Shown here: positions 1 through 9,095 of the stretch, one piece after another
How the letters are laid out: each line of letters begins with the position of its first letter
Position numbering within the stretch: the first letter of the stretch is position 1
DNA from: DATAES01 sp963802415
Lineage (GTDB): Bacteria; Actinomycetota; Acidimicrobiia; Acidimicrobiales; JACDCH01
DNA: 64,000 nt
NCBI GenBank assembly: GCA_963802415.1
Contig: CAWDIH010000001.1
Coordinates: 1,488,001-1,552,000, forward strand
Reading direction: 5' to 3'
Translations under genes and position numbers: made by a program
The notes under the pieces: generated by a model
What the model saw: the letters and a program-made list of their open reading frames with translations, nothing else
Told to the model about the DNA's origin: nothing
The model's database searches: none

Positions 1-61
1 TCCGTCCGATGCCACGCCCGGCGCCCGTGACGATGGCCACCTTGCCTTCGAGCACCCCCAT
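1..61 (-). CDS. SDR-family oxidoreductase, N-terminus only (cut by window edge)
   Basis: Reading leftward from an ATG at 61 gives MGVLEGKVAIVTGAGRGIGR. This is the start of a short-chain dehydrogenase/reductase, with the TGxxxGxG dinucleotide-binding motif complete within the first 20 residues. The rest lies outside the window, so substrate and catalytic residues cannot be seen. It is divergent from the amidase at 126, and a 16-bp palindromic operator sits between them, about 24 bp upstream of this start. That arrangement suggests joint control of the two genes. Confidence 0.8.
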   Translation of the reverse strand, partial: MGVLEGKVAIVTGAGRGIGR

Positions 62-84
62 CAGCGCGCCGACCGTAGCCCTCT

Positions 85-100
85 CTGACACGCGTGTCAG
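85..100. promoter_or_regulatory. TGAC-N6-GTCA operator, site 1
   Basis: CTGACACGCGTGTCAG is a perfect 16-bp palindrome in the divergent intergenic region between the SDR starting at 61 (minus) and the amidase starting at 126 (plus). The same half-sites recur upstream of many genes in this window. The spacing of about 25 bp to both start codons fits a repressor site overlapping two core promoters. Confidence 0.75.
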
Positions 101-125
101 GTGTCAAGTGTGGTCGTATTGCAGG

Positions 126-1517
126 ATGGACGAAGCTCTGGCGACTCAGGACGCAACCACGCTCGCCGCGGCGATCGCGCGCAAGGAGGTGAGCAGTCGC
201 GAGCTGCTCGACCTCTATGTCGACCGGATCGACCGGCTGAACCCAAAGATCAATGCGGTGGTCACGCTCGACGTCGATCGTGCTCGCGCAGCGGCGGCTA
301 CCGCGGACGAGATGACGTCGAGAGGCGAGCGTGCTGGATTGCTGCACGGCCTGCCGATCACCGTCAAGGACGCCATCGAGGTCGAGGGCGTGCGCTCCAC
401 GGGCGGCGCCGTCGAGCTCACCGACCACGTGCCGAACGAGGATGCGCCCGCGGTCGCGCAGCTGAAGGCTGCCGGCGCGATCGTGTTCGGCAAGACCAAC
501 ATTCCGCGGTGGTCCGGCGACTTGCAGTGCTACAACGAGATCTTCGGCACCACGAACAATCCGTGGGACACGAGTCTCGTCCCGGGCGGATCATCGGGCG
601 GTCCGGCCGCCGCTGTGTCCGCAGGACTGACGAGCTTCGAGCTCGGTACCGACATCGGCGGATCGGTTCGCATCCCGTCGCACTGCTGCGGCGTGTTCGG
701 CCTGAAGCCGAGTTACGGAGTGGTACCGCAGCGTGGCTACCTCGACCACGTCGGCGCCGGCTCCACCGATGCGGACATCAACGTCTTCGGCCCCATCGCG
801 CGGAGCGCAGCCGACCTCGAGCTGCTGATGTCGGTGCTTGCTGCGCCTGAGCCCGAGCGCGCCATCGCATGGCGTATTGATCTGCCGGCGCCGCGCCACG
901 CAGACGTGGCATCGCACCGCATCGGCGTCTGGTTCGAGGACCCGGGCGTTCCGATCGACCGTGACGAGCTGATGTTGTTGCGGCGGGCGGCCGACGCACT
1001 CGCCGACGCGGGAGCCAAGGTCGAGGACGCGCATCCGCCAGTCGACTTCCTCGAGCAAGGAGCCCTGTTCGGACAGATGATCAGCGCCGCGATCTCGCCG
1101 AGCCTCGACGACGACGCGGCCGACTCGGCGGGTGGTGCGCACCGGCAATGGCTGCGCGGCGAGGAGCAGCGGGCACACGTCCGCAAGATCTGGGCCGAGT
1201 GGTTCGAGTCGTACGACGCGCTGCTGTGCCCGGTGATGCCGGTACCCGCCCTCCCTCACCAGCAGGAAGGGGACTTCTTCAGCCGCACGGTCGAGATCAA
1301 CGGTGAGTCGTTTCCATACTTCACGCTCATCGCGTGGACCGGGTTCATCGGCATCACGTTCCTGCCGTCGGCCGTACCTCCGATCGGCCGCACACCCGAC
1401 GGACTCCCGGTCGGTGTGCAGGTCGTGGCGCCGTACCTGCGCGACCGCGATGCGATCGCACTCGCCGGCCATCTCGCTGACCTGGTCGGCGGGTACGACG
1501 TCCCGCCCGGCTTCTAG
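126..1517 (+). CDS. Amidase signature family amidohydrolase
   Basis: This 463-residue protein of the amidase signature family hydrolyses a C-N amide bond; substrates in the family range from aryl amides to Glu-tRNA. The Ser-cisSer-Lys triad is visible as Lys81 (PITVKDAIE), Ser156 in GGSSGG and Ser180 in GTDIGGSVRIP, and the length is typical. The ATG at 126 was chosen because residues encoded upstream of it do not resemble the family and cover the operator and the divergent SDR. The MgtC-like gene follows after 8 bp, probably in the same transcript. Its substrate cannot be read from sequence. A catabolic amide is likely from the setting, and a GatA role is unlikely because no gatB or gatC is nearby. 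Confidence 0.9.
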   Translation: MDEALATQDATTLAAAIARKEVSSRELLDLYVDRIDRLNPKINAVVTLDVDRARAAAATADEMTSRGERAGLLHGLPITVKDAIEVEGVRSTGGAVELTDHVPNEDAPAVAQLKAAGAIVFGKTNIPRWSGDLQCYNEIFGTTNNPWDTSLVPGGSSGGPAAAVSAGLTSFELGTDIGGSVRIPSHCCGVFGLKPSYGVVPQRGYLDHVGAGSTDADINVFGPIARSAADLELLMSVLAAPEPERAIAWRIDLPAPRHADVASHRIGVWFEDPGVPIDRDELMLLRRAADALADAGAKVEDAHPPVDFLEQGALFGQMISAAISPSLDDDAADSAGGAHRQWLRGEEQRAHVRKIWAEWFESYDALLCPVMPVPALPHQQEGDFFSRTVEINGESFPYFTLIAWTGFIGITFLPSAVPPIGRTPDGLPVGVQVVAPYLRDRDAIALAGHLADLVGGYDVPPGF

Positions 1518-1525
1518 TTCTCGAG

Positions 1526-1993
1526 ATGTGGACTCACGACGAGGCGATTCTGCTGTGGCACATCGCGCTCGCGTTCATGTTGTCGTACGCCATCGGGTTC
1601 GAGCGTGAGGTCAGGGGTGCACCCGCTGGCGACCGGACGTACTCGCTCGTCGGGACCGGTGCCGCCGCCATCACGGCCGTGACGATCGGCCCCGCACCAC
1701 AGGCGATTGCGGGGATCGTGACCGGGATCGGCTTCATCGGCGCCGGCTTCGTGATCCATGTGGACGTCGGGGTGCTGAAGGGCATCACCTCGGCGGCGAC
1801 GATCTTCGCAGTAGCCGCGATCGGGATCGTGTCCGGCGCCGGACACGCGTGGCTCGCCGTCGCGCTGGCGGCCTTGATCCTCATCGACCTCGAGCTCCGT
1901 CAGATCCCGATTCTGCGGCTGCTCGACTCCCGCCGCTACGTCGACCGTGTCCGCAGCGACGACGCCATGCCCGGCATCGACGACCAACCGTGA
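1526..1993 (+). CDS. MgtC/SapB family membrane protein
   Basis: A 155-residue protein matching the N-terminal membrane domain of MgtC/SapB proteins. It shows the family-type stretch LSYAIGFEREVRG, then hydrophobic segments around residues 45-65, 68-85 and 90-118 with the glycine-rich GIGFIGAGFV. Family members are inner-membrane proteins linked to magnesium limitation and ATP synthase modulation in pathogens; roles in environmental actinobacteria are unclear. The soluble C-terminal domain of full-length MgtC is absent, leaving only a short polar tail. It follows the amidase by 8 bp and probably shares its promoter. Confidence 0.85.
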   Translation: MWTHDEAILLWHIALAFMLSYAIGFEREVRGAPAGDRTYSLVGTGAAAITAVTIGPAPQAIAGIVTGIGFIGAGFVIHVDVGVLKGITSAATIFAVAAIGIVSGAGHAWLAVALAALILIDLELRQIPILRLLDSRRYVDRVRSDDAMPGIDDQP

Positions 1994-2018
1994 CGTCTGT
2001 CCCCTCCTTCCTGGGGCT

Positions 2019-2067
2019 CGCACGTGCAACCACGTGTCGAAACGACACGCAGATGCACGTGCGACGC
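2019..2067. repeat. Repeat C hairpin (CACGTGC ends), copy 1
   Basis: A 49-bp dyad element begins CGCACGTGCAAC, has a central GTGTCG-AAA-CGACAC stem and ends GATGCACGTGCGACGC. Its outer arms CGCACGTGC and GCACGTGCG pair. It lies between the convergent ends of the MgtC-like gene and the WS/DGAT gene, where a bidirectional terminator is expected. Closely related copies occur at 54851 and 54913. Confidence 0.7.
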
Positions 2068-2081
2068 CAGGGGCCGGGCCG

Positions 2082-3569
2082 TTACAGCGGGACGTCGACG
2101 CCGGTGGCCTTGCCGAGGTTGCCGAGGTCGTCGAGGATGGCGTCGAGCATGTCCCACAGGTCCGGGACGAGCTCACGACACGAGACGAGCCCGAAGTCGA
2201 GCGTGTCGAGGTAGCTCTGCACGGTGATGTTCAGGCCCTGCCCGTCGATGATGGTCGACACCGGGTAGTAGTGCAGCAGCCTGCTTCCGGCGGCGTACAG
2301 CGGCTGCCGAGGACCCGGCACGTTCGAGATGGTGAGGTTGACGGGCAGGTTGACCCGCGACGTGAGTCGCGTGGCCACTCGCATGGCGCGGGCGAACACG
2401 GCCGGCGGCGGGAACTGCGCGAAGTCGGTGAGCGCGTCGGCGGGAATGGCGTCGAAGAGGTCCTTGGCGTTCGCCATTGCCTCGTGCACCTGCTCGACCC
2501 GCTTCACCGGGTCGGCCTCGTCGGTCGGCAGCGGCGCAAAGATGGCGGACACTCGGTTCGTCCACTTGTCGGTCTCCTCGCCCGTGCGGATGGAGACGGG
2601 GATCATCGCTCCGAGCGGCTTGTCGGGCAGTGCGTCCTGCTGCTCGAGCCACGTCCGCAGTCCGCCGGCGCACACGGCCATCACCACGTCGTTGACCGTG
2701 GCGCCGAGCGCGTTCTTGATTCCCTTCACCGAGTCGAGTGACGTCGACCGGAACGCGAACCGGCGATGCGCCGTGATCGGCGCGTTGAACGGGGTCGGCG
2801 GCACGGAAAGGGCAGGCAGAGGACCCCGGACGTCGGTCTCCGGCGACCGTTCTCGGCCGATGTTCAACAGGGCACCGACCGGGCCGCGCAAGCTGTCGCG
2901 CACTTGGTTGGCAGCGGCCGTGAGTGCCGGGTTCCGAGTAGCCCGGCCGAGGTCGCGGACGGTGCGGGTGCTCAGCACGATGGCGCGCCCGGGCTTCCGG
3001 GCGAGGTTCATGAGGGCCCGCGCCAGCACCTCCGTGTTGGACGGCGGACGCTCGGGGATCCACTCCTCGGCCTCGGCCAGCTCGTCACCTCCCGGCGTCG
3101 AGTCGAGCATCAGCGTCAGCAACTCGGCACCCGACGCGCCGTCGACGGTCGCATGGTGCACCTTGGTCAGGATCCCGAACCGGTCGTCCGGCAACCCCTC
3201 GATCACGTACGTCTCCCACAACGGCCGCGTGCGGTCGAGTGGGCGCCCCACGATGCGCGCCACCAGGTCGGCGAGCTGCGCATCGCTGCCCGGCGGTGGG
3301 ATGGCGGTGTTGCGGACGTGGAAGTCGAGGTCGAACTCGTCGTCGTCGACCCAGAACGGGTGGTCGAGCCGCATCGGAACGTCCCGCAGCTTGCGTCGTA
3401 GCGGCTCGAGCAGATGGATCCGGCGCTCGATCTGCGACCGCCACGCCGCGAACGGCTCGTAGTTGGGGTCCTCAGGCCGCTGGAAGATCGACAGGCTCGA
3501 CACATGACCGAACTGCGACGGCGTCTCCATGTAGAGGAACGTCGCATCGAGTCCCGAGAGCTGCTTCAT
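2082..3569 (-). CDS. Wax ester synthase / diacylglycerol acyltransferase (WS/DGAT)
   Basis: A 495-residue bifunctional acyltransferase that esterifies acyl-CoA to fatty alcohols or diacylglycerol, making storage wax esters or triacylglycerol at the membrane-lipid droplet surface. The family start LSGLDATFLYMET is present, and the catalytic HHxxxDG motif is HHATVDG at residues 138-144. Length is normal for actinobacterial Tgs/WS-DGAT proteins. The ATG at 3569 is preferred over those at 3575 and 3629 because a GAGGAGG ribosome site lies 7 nt before it. It follows the PaaK-like ligase by 70 bp on the same strand, hinting that activated acids can be diverted to storage lipid. Confidence 0.93.
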   Translation of the reverse strand: MKQLSGLDATFLYMETPSQFGHVSSLSIFQRPEDPNYEPFAAWRSQIERRIHLLEPLRRKLRDVPMRLDHPFWVDDDEFDLDFHVRNTAIPPPGSDAQLADLVARIVGRPLDRTRPLWETYVIEGLPDDRFGILTKVHHATVDGASGAELLTLMLDSTPGGDELAEAEEWIPERPPSNTEVLARALMNLARKPGRAIVLSTRTVRDLGRATRNPALTAAANQVRDSLRGPVGALLNIGRERSPETDVRGPLPALSVPPTPFNAPITAHRRFAFRSTSLDSVKGIKNALGATVNDVVMAVCAGGLRTWLEQQDALPDKPLGAMIPVSIRTGEETDKWTNRVSAIFAPLPTDEADPVKRVEQVHEAMANAKDLFDAIPADALTDFAQFPPPAVFARAMRVATRLTSRVNLPVNLTISNVPGPRQPLYAAGSRLLHYYPVSTIIDGQGLNITVQSYLDTLDFGLVSCRELVPDLWDMLDAILDDLGNLGKATGVDVPL

Positions 3570-3639
3570 GCGCATGCCTCCTCTCGTTGCCCCGGGCGCG
3601 ACTGTCGCGCGCGACGTCTCTACCCGCAATGGGCTCAGG

Positions 3640-4959
3640 TCAGTGATCGACGAGGCGGATCTGCTTGTAGCCGCGGCGTTCGAGCGAGCCGCGTTCGACC
3701 ACCTCGACCTCGGCCGTGACCCCTACTTCTGTGGTGATGGCGGCCGCGCAGTCGCCGGCCAAGGCGGTCACGTCGCCGCCGGCGATGCCCATCTCGACCC
3801 GGACCCGCAGCGGCGCGGAATCGTTTGCCGGCTTCACGACCTGCCATTCGAGAGTGGGGTCGTTGACCGGCGTGACCGTCCGCAACGCGCCCTCGACGTC
3901 GGTGACCTGGAAGTGCTTGCCCTGGCTCGAGAGCAGATCCTTGAAGCGGCCGCCCCAGAAACCGCGTTTCGTCGTCTCGCCACACGGGCACGGCTCCGTC
4001 ACGAAGCACGCTGCCTCTTCGAGGTCGTAGCGCAGCATGCCGTTGTCGCGGTCGAGCGTGGTCACCACCAGATTGCCCCACTCGCCATCCGGCACGTCCC
4101 GTCCCGTCGCCGGATCGATCGCTTGCACGATCCCCCAGTCCTCGTGCACGTGGCCACCTTCTCCTTCCCCACACGGTCCGCCGGCGTAGGCATACGCCTC
4201 GATGCCGCACGTCATGATGGGCAAGCCCTTCCTGCCGAAGCCGCGAAGGACGAACGAGGGCAGGCCCACGTCCGCGGACAGGTCCTTGCCGATCTTCGCC
4301 GCGACTTCGGCGAACCGGCCGTAGTTGAAGGCGACCATGGACACGTCCGGATTCACGCGTTCCCACACGTGAATGCCTTGCTCAGCCAGCTCGTCGGTGT
4401 CGGGCGGTGCCACCCAGAGGTTCAGCATCCCGAAGTACTCGAGCGACCCCGACAGCATGACGCCGCCCCCGTACAGGTACGCCGGATGCGCATGGGTGAC
4501 GATCTGGCCCGGCCGCCAACCGTTGCGCCACCACACTCGTGAAGCGGACTCGTACTCGAGCCAGATGTCGCGGCGCGTCCACAGCGTGATCGTGGGTGTG
4601 CCGGTCGTGCCGGTAGAGGAGCCGAGTCGCACACAGTCCTGACGCCGGGTGAAGCGGTACTCACCGAACGGCGGGTGTTCGGCTTCGCTGTCGCGCAGCT
4701 CCTGCTTGACGGTCGTCGGGATCCTGCTGACGTCGTCGACCGTCGCGATGTCGTCGGGCGACGTGATGCCCGCGTCCTGCAGCTTGCGACCGAACAGCGG
4801 CGCGTTGCCGGCGAGCACCTTCGCCACCAGGTCGCGCAACCGGTCGAGTTGGAGCTGCCGTAGTTGCCGGCGCGGCATGGTCTGCACAGCCGGATCCCAG
4901 TACTGCTGCGACGGCTCTCGCGGTTCCGGACCAAGGCTCCGTGGGTCGTACACCGGCAT
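3640..4959 (-). CDS. Phenylacetate-CoA ligase family (PaaK-like) adenylate-forming enzyme
   Basis: A 439-residue adenylate-forming ligase of the PaaK family; these activate carboxylic acids to acyl-CoA through an acyl-AMP. The phosphate-binding loop SSTGTTGTP is at residues 114-122. A Cys-rich zinc-type segment (CFVTEPCPCGET) and the C-terminal subdomain follow, as in PaaK proteins. The true acid may differ from phenylacetate, because no other paa genes are present. Operator site 2 lies about 15 bp upstream of the start and is shared with the divergent FGGY kinase. WS/DGAT follows downstream. Confidence 0.85.
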   Translation of the reverse strand: MPVYDPRSLGPEPREPSQQYWDPAVQTMPRRQLRQLQLDRLRDLVAKVLAGNAPLFGRKLQDAGITSPDDIATVDDVSRIPTTVKQELRDSEAEHPPFGEYRFTRRQDCVRLGSSTGTTGTPTITLWTRRDIWLEYESASRVWWRNGWRPGQIVTHAHPAYLYGGGVMLSGSLEYFGMLNLWVAPPDTDELAEQGIHVWERVNPDVSMVAFNYGRFAEVAAKIGKDLSADVGLPSFVLRGFGRKGLPIMTCGIEAYAYAGGPCGEGEGGHVHEDWGIVQAIDPATGRDVPDGEWGNLVVTTLDRDNGMLRYDLEEAACFVTEPCPCGETTKRGFWGGRFKDLLSSQGKHFQVTDVEGALRTVTPVNDPTLEWQVVKPANDSAPLRVRVEMGIAGGDVTALAGDCAAAITTEVGVTAEVEVVERGSLERRGYKQIRLVDH

Positions 4960-4972
4960 AGGCTCCGAACCT

Positions 4973-4992
4973 ACCTGACGCAGCTGTCAGGT
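4973..4992. promoter_or_regulatory. TGAC-N6-GTCA operator, site 2
   Basis: ACCTGACGCAGCTGTCAGGT has 7-bp arms in perfect dyad and a 6-bp centre. It lies between the PaaK-like ligase (start 4959, minus) and the FGGY kinase reading rightward from about 5013. This is one of the long-arm versions of the recurrent site. Confidence 0.75.
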
Positions 4993-5012
4993 TCCGTGGG
5001 AAGGAACTCGCC

Positions 5013-6387
5013 ATCACCATCGAGACCACGGTCGGGATCGACATCGGAACCACGTCGGTCAAGGCCGTCGCGGCCGACGCAGACGGCAACGTCGTCGCAT
5101 CCGCCAGGATCCCGCACGCGATCCACGTCCGCGACGCGGAGTCACTCGAACACGACATCGACGAAGCGTGGCACGACGGTGTGGCAGCGCACGTACGCGG
5201 AGGTGAGTCGTGACGTCGACGTCGTCGCGGTGAACGTCGCCGCCATGGTCCCTTCGCTCGGCGCGCTGCACGCCGACGGGTCGGCTGCGGGGCCCGGGCT
5301 GCTCTACGGCGATCACCGCGGCCGGCGTCCCGGTGGCGCGACCGACGGCGCCAATCCCGCAGAGAGCGGCGAGCTACTCGGGTTCTTGCGGTGGCTGCGA
5401 GCGAACTGTCCCGAGGCCGAGTGCTTCTGGCCTGCGCAGGCAACCGCGAACCAGGTGCTGTGCGGACGCGCCGCGCTCGACACCACGACCGCGTTCACCG
5501 CGTACCCGTTGTTCGACGGCGCGCGCTGGGATCCCGAGTTGTGCGCACGAGCAGGTGTCGAACCAACGCAGTTGCCGGAGATCGTCGCAGGCGTCGAACC
5601 CACCGGGCACGTCGGTGGCCCGGACGGTCCGTTGCTCGGCGGGGGGACGATCGACGCGATGGGTGAGCAGATCGTGGCCGGCGCGGACGAGCCCGGTGAC
5701 GTCCTCGTCATCTGTGGCACCACCCTCATCACGTGGGCGGTCATCGGGGACGAGTGGATCGAGCAGCCGGGACTGTGGACGATCCCGCACACGGCGCCGA
5801 AGCGGCTGCTCATCGGTGGGCCGTCGAATGCAGGCGGACTCTTCCTCAACTGGGCACGAGCGCTGGCCGGCGACGGTGGCGACGACGCTGCAGTGGATGC
5901 GAGCGATGTGCCGGTGTGGCTCCCGTACGTGCGGGGCGAGCGGACGCCGTTGCACCGTCACGACCTGCGCGCGTCCGTGTACGGGCTCAATCTCACGCAC
6001 GGCCCTGCCCACGTCCGCCGCGCCGCGTACGAGGCAGCCGGTTTCGTCGTCCGTCATCACCTCGACCTCGCGGGCGCTGCGATCGCGCCGCGGCGCATCG
6101 TCGCCACCGGCGGCGGCACGCGGGTCGACCTGTGGCTCGAGACCCTGGCGTCGTGCACGGGCCTACCGGTCGACGTCGTCGCCGTTCCCGAGGGTGCGGC
6201 GCTCGGGTCAGCGTTCATCGCTCGCTGCGTGGCCGGCCGCGAAACACACATGAGCGACGGCAGCAGATGGGCTCGGGTCGCCCGCCGAGTCGAGCCGGAC
6301 GATCGATGGGCCGCTGCCGCGAAGGCCCGCTATGAGCAGTTCCGCGCCCTCACAGCACGCGCGGCCGAGGTCGGCGACGTAATGTGA
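5013..6387 (+). CDS. FGGY-family carbohydrate kinase (frameshifted)
   Basis: This sugar-kinase-fold protein phosphorylates a polyol or sugar with ATP. The N-terminal phosphate-binding segment GIDIGTTSVKA is encoded at about 5034-5066. The reading frame then breaks near 5190-5212, and similarity resumes in another frame (DVDVVAVNVAAMVPSLG). It continues to the C-terminal ATP-binding segment TGGGTRVDLWLETLASC and the terminal GAALGSAFIA. No ATG or GTG lies in the N-terminal frame close to the homology, so the start is uncertain and a second indel is possible. The stop overlaps operator site 3 and the downstream P450. The substrate is unknown, since members range from glycerol to pentuloses. Confidence 0.75.
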
Positions 6388-6401
6388 CACGCATGTCAGG
6401 T
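6385..6401. promoter_or_regulatory. TGAC-N6-GTCA operator, site 3
   Basis: TGACACGCATGTCAGGT lies exactly at the junction of the FGGY kinase stop codon and the P450 start. The ATG at 6393 is inside the palindrome. Transcription of the P450 would therefore have to start within or beside the operator, suggesting a leaderless mRNA under repressor control. Confidence 0.7.
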
Positions 6402-7622
6402 ACGCGAGTTGACGCGTTCGACGACTCCTTCGACGCGATGGGGCAGTTCACCGAGACGGTCGCCGGTGACGTTCGCGATCCCTATCCGGGCCTCGCCGAA
6501 AAGCGGCGAACGGCGCCGGTGGAGGTTGTCGACGTCACGGACTTCAACGGTGCTCCGGAGACGATGTGCAACGTCTACACGTACGATCTGTGCGCGGAGG
6601 TGCTGCGCGACAACGTGACGTTCTCGTCGGGCGCGATCCGCGACCTCATGGAGATCGTGATGGGTCCGTTCGTGCTCGTGGGCATGGACGAGCCCGAGCA
6701 CAAGCGTCATCGCAACCTCGTGAGCGCGGCCTTCCGCCACAAGGCGTTGACGCGATGGGAGACGGACGTCGTCGAGCCGATCATGCACGAGCTCATCGAA
6801 TCGTTCCGGCATCGCGGTTCTGCCGAGCTGGTGCGCGAGTTCACGTATCGCTTCCCGGTGCAGATCATCGCCGAGATCCTCGGTGTTCCCCACGAGGATC
6901 ACGAGCGGTTCCACGACATGGCGGTGTGGGTGGTCAACTGTGCGGCGAATCCCGAGCGCGGCCTGAAGGCGTCACGAGACCTGCGCGACTACCTCAGCCT
7001 GATCGTCGAGGAAAAGCGCTCGCGTCCCGGTGACGATGTCATCAGCTTGCTCGTGCAAGAAGAGCTCGACGGCGAGCGCCTCGACGACGAGGAGATCTAC
7101 TCGTTCCTCCGACTGCTGCTCCCGGCGGGAGCGGAGACCACGTACCGAGCCACTGGGAGCTTCCTGTACGGACTGCTGAGCAACACCGGCCAGCTCGACG
7201 CGCTCCGCGCCGACCGCTCGCTGATGCCGCAGGCGATCGAGGAAGCGATCCGGTGGGAGTCGCCCTTGCTGATCACGAGCCGTTTGGCGACCATCGACAC
7301 CGAGGTCGGCGGCGTACCGGTCGCGGCGGGCACGATGGTCACGCCGAACATCGGATCCGCCAACCACGACGAGACTCGATGGGACCACGGCGACGACTAC
7401 GACCTGTTCCGCCCGGTCGTCCCGCACATCAGCTTCGGCGTCGGTCCGCACATGTGCCTCGGCATGCATCTCGCGCGAATGGAGATGGGATCAGCCGTCG
7501 GCGCGCTGCTCGATCGCCTTCCCGGCCTGCGACTCGATCCGGAAGCCGTCGAGCGGGACGATCCCCACATCCACGGCGAGCGGTTCCGGTCGCCGACGTC
7601 GTTGCCCGTCATCTGGAACTGA
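6393..7622 (+). CDS. Cytochrome P450
   Basis: A soluble bacterial P450 of about 409 residues that monooxygenates a hydrophobic substrate using ferredoxin-delivered electrons. The I-helix oxygen-binding motif AGAETT is near residues 244-249, the K-helix ExxR follows (EEAIRWE), and the heme ligand is Cys355 in FGVGPHMCLGMHLARME. It is closely similar in layout to the P450 at 60818 (the same PHMCLGMHLARME signature), so the two are probably paralogues. ATG 6393 was chosen; GTG 6384 is an in-frame alternative. It heads the unit P450-SDR-SDR-amidohydrolase, with TGATG-type overlaps indicating co-translation. Confidence 0.93.
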   Translation: MSGTRVDAFDDSFDAMGQFTETVAGDVRDPYPGLAEKRRTAPVEVVDVTDFNGAPETMCNVYTYDLCAEVLRDNVTFSSGAIRDLMEIVMGPFVLVGMDEPEHKRHRNLVSAAFRHKALTRWETDVVEPIMHELIESFRHRGSAELVREFTYRFPVQIIAEILGVPHEDHERFHDMAVWVVNCAANPERGLKASRDLRDYLSLIVEEKRSRPGDDVISLLVQEELDGERLDDEEIYSFLRLLLPAGAETTYRATGSFLYGLLSNTGQLDALRADRSLMPQAIEEAIRWESPLLITSRLATIDTEVGGVPVAAGTMVTPNIGSANHDETRWDHGDDYDLFRPVVPHISFGVGPHMCLGMHLARMEMGSAVGALLDRLPGLRLDPEAVERDDPHIHGERFRSPTSLPVIWN

Positions 7623-8380
7623 TGCTCGACGGCAAGGTCGCGCTGATCACCGGGGCCGCGTCCGGACAGGGACGAGCGGCGTCGGTGCTCTTTGCCGAGC
7701 ACGGTGCGTCGATCGCGGTGATCGACATCAACGACGAGGGCTCCGCCGAGACAGTCGCCACGGTCGAGTCCGCCGGAACGAAGGCGGTCGCGATCCACGC
7801 TGACGTCTCCGTCCGCGAGGACTGCGACCGGATGGTGGCCGAGTGCGCAGCCGCGTTCGGGCGGCTTGACGTCCTCTACAACAACGCCGCCGTGCAGATG
7901 TCGGGCCGGCTCGTCGAATGCACCGAAGACGACTGGGATCGCACGATCGCCACGAATCTCAACGCGGTGTTCTGGACGTGCCGTGCCGCGTTGCCCGTCA
8001 TGCTCGAAGGGGACAGCGGCTCGATCATCAGCACTGCGTCCGTGCTCGGCCTGATCGGCGCGGAGGGCTACGTCGCGTACGGCGCAGCGAAGGCGGGGCT
8101 CGTGGCGCTGACCCGCCAGATCGCCGTCGAGTACGGACCGAAGGTGCGCGCCAACGTGATCGCGCCGGGTTCAATCGACACGCCGCGGTTCCGCAAGGTT
8201 GCCGCCGCCATGGACGATCCGGAGGCGTTCTTGTCGGGCCTGTCACGAGTGATCCCGCTGCAACGACTCGGCACGGCCGACGACGTTGCCGGCATCGCGC
8301 TGTTCCTCGCGTCGGACCAGTCTGCTTATGTCTCGGGTGCGATCATTCCCGCGGACGGCGGTTTGGCGGCGCTGCGATGA
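7622..8380 (+). CDS. SDR-family oxidoreductase
   Basis: A 252-residue classical short-chain dehydrogenase. The cofactor motif TGAASGQGR is at the N-terminus and NNAA follows the central strand. The catalytic Tyr-x3-Lys is YGAAK, and the C-terminus has the family-typical GAIIPADGG. The start overlaps the P450 stop (TGATG), so the two are co-translated. An obvious job is oxidising the alcohol made by the P450, but this is inferred from position only. NAD versus NADP preference cannot be decided with confidence; an acidic residue after strand 2 (VIDIND) favours NAD. Confidence 0.92.
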   Translation: MLDGKVALITGAASGQGRAASVLFAEHGASIAVIDINDEGSAETVATVESAGTKAVAIHADVSVREDCDRMVAECAAAFGRLDVLYNNAAVQMSGRLVECTEDDWDRTIATNLNAVFWTCRAALPVMLEGDSGSIISTASVLGLIGAEGYVAYGAAKAGLVALTRQIAVEYGPKVRANVIAPGSIDTPRFRKVAAAMDDPEAFLSGLSRVIPLQRLGTADDVAGIALFLASDQSAYVSGAIIPADGGLAALR

Positions 8381-9094
8381 GTGAGTCGGTCGCGCTGGTC
8401 ACGGGTGCGGCGTCTGGGTTGGGCGCTGCGGTCGCCGGCCGGTTGCGCGGCGACGGCTACGACGTCGTCGGTGCCGACCTCGACGCCACCGAGCCGTGGA
8501 TCGAGCAGTGCGACGTCCGATCCGATGCCGACGTGCGGCGAGTCGTGGAGGCGGCGTCGTCCAAGGGCTCGTTGAAGGCGATGGTCCTCGAGCGCGGCGG
8601 TCGAGACCCGCTCACCGGTCATCGACTGCACGGACGACGACTGGCAGCGGGTGATCGACACGAACTTGAAGGGCCCGTTCCTCTGCCTACGCCACGCTGT
8701 TCCCGCAATGGTCGAGGCCGGGGGCGGGTCGATCGTCGCCATGGGATCCACGCTCGGATCGATCGTCGCACCCCAATACCCCGCGTACTGCGCGTCCAAG
8801 TTCGGGCTCACCAACCTGTGCAAGCAAGTCGCGATCGAGCACGCGGGCGACGGTGTACGGGTGAACGTGCTGTCGCTCGGTCCGACCGATACGGGCCTGT
8901 TCGTTCGACTGACAGACATGGCACCAGACCCTGAACAGGTTCGGGCAGGCGTGGCCGCCAACCTGCCGATGCGCCGGCTCGGGCGCGCCGAGGAAGTGTG
9001 CGCGGCCGTGTCGTTCCTCGTGTCCGACGCAGCCGCGTTCACGAGCGGCGCGGTGATTCCGCTCGACGGCGGGCTCGCCGCTCGGAGGATGTGA
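8377..9094 (+). CDS. SDR-family oxidoreductase (frameshifted)
   Basis: A second SDR starts with an ATGA overlap on the previous gene (MSESVALVTGAASGLGA). The frame breaks near 8598 and resumes as PVIDCTDDDWQRVIDTNLKG. The catalytic YCASK and the C-terminal GAVIPLDGGLAA are intact in the second frame. Rejoined length is about 238 residues, normal for the family. It has only about 35-40% visible identity to its upstream neighbour by eye, so it is a distinct enzyme rather than a recent duplicate. It is probably a second dehydrogenation step in the same pathway. Confidence 0.85.
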
Positions 9095-9095
9095 G

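Noticed and set aside
591..1472. Long open frame antisense to the amidase
   Set aside because: It is rich in Arg and Ala with no domain similarity, and opposite an excellent amidase. Such frames are common in GC-rich DNA because stop codons are rare. The same applies to many antisense frames, for example 2329-3462 and 41832-42911.
5013..5210. FGGY kinase as a genuine pseudogene
   Set aside because: Only one clear break is visible and the remaining sequence is well conserved. Given the window-wide pattern of single-base indels, a sequence error is the simpler explanation.
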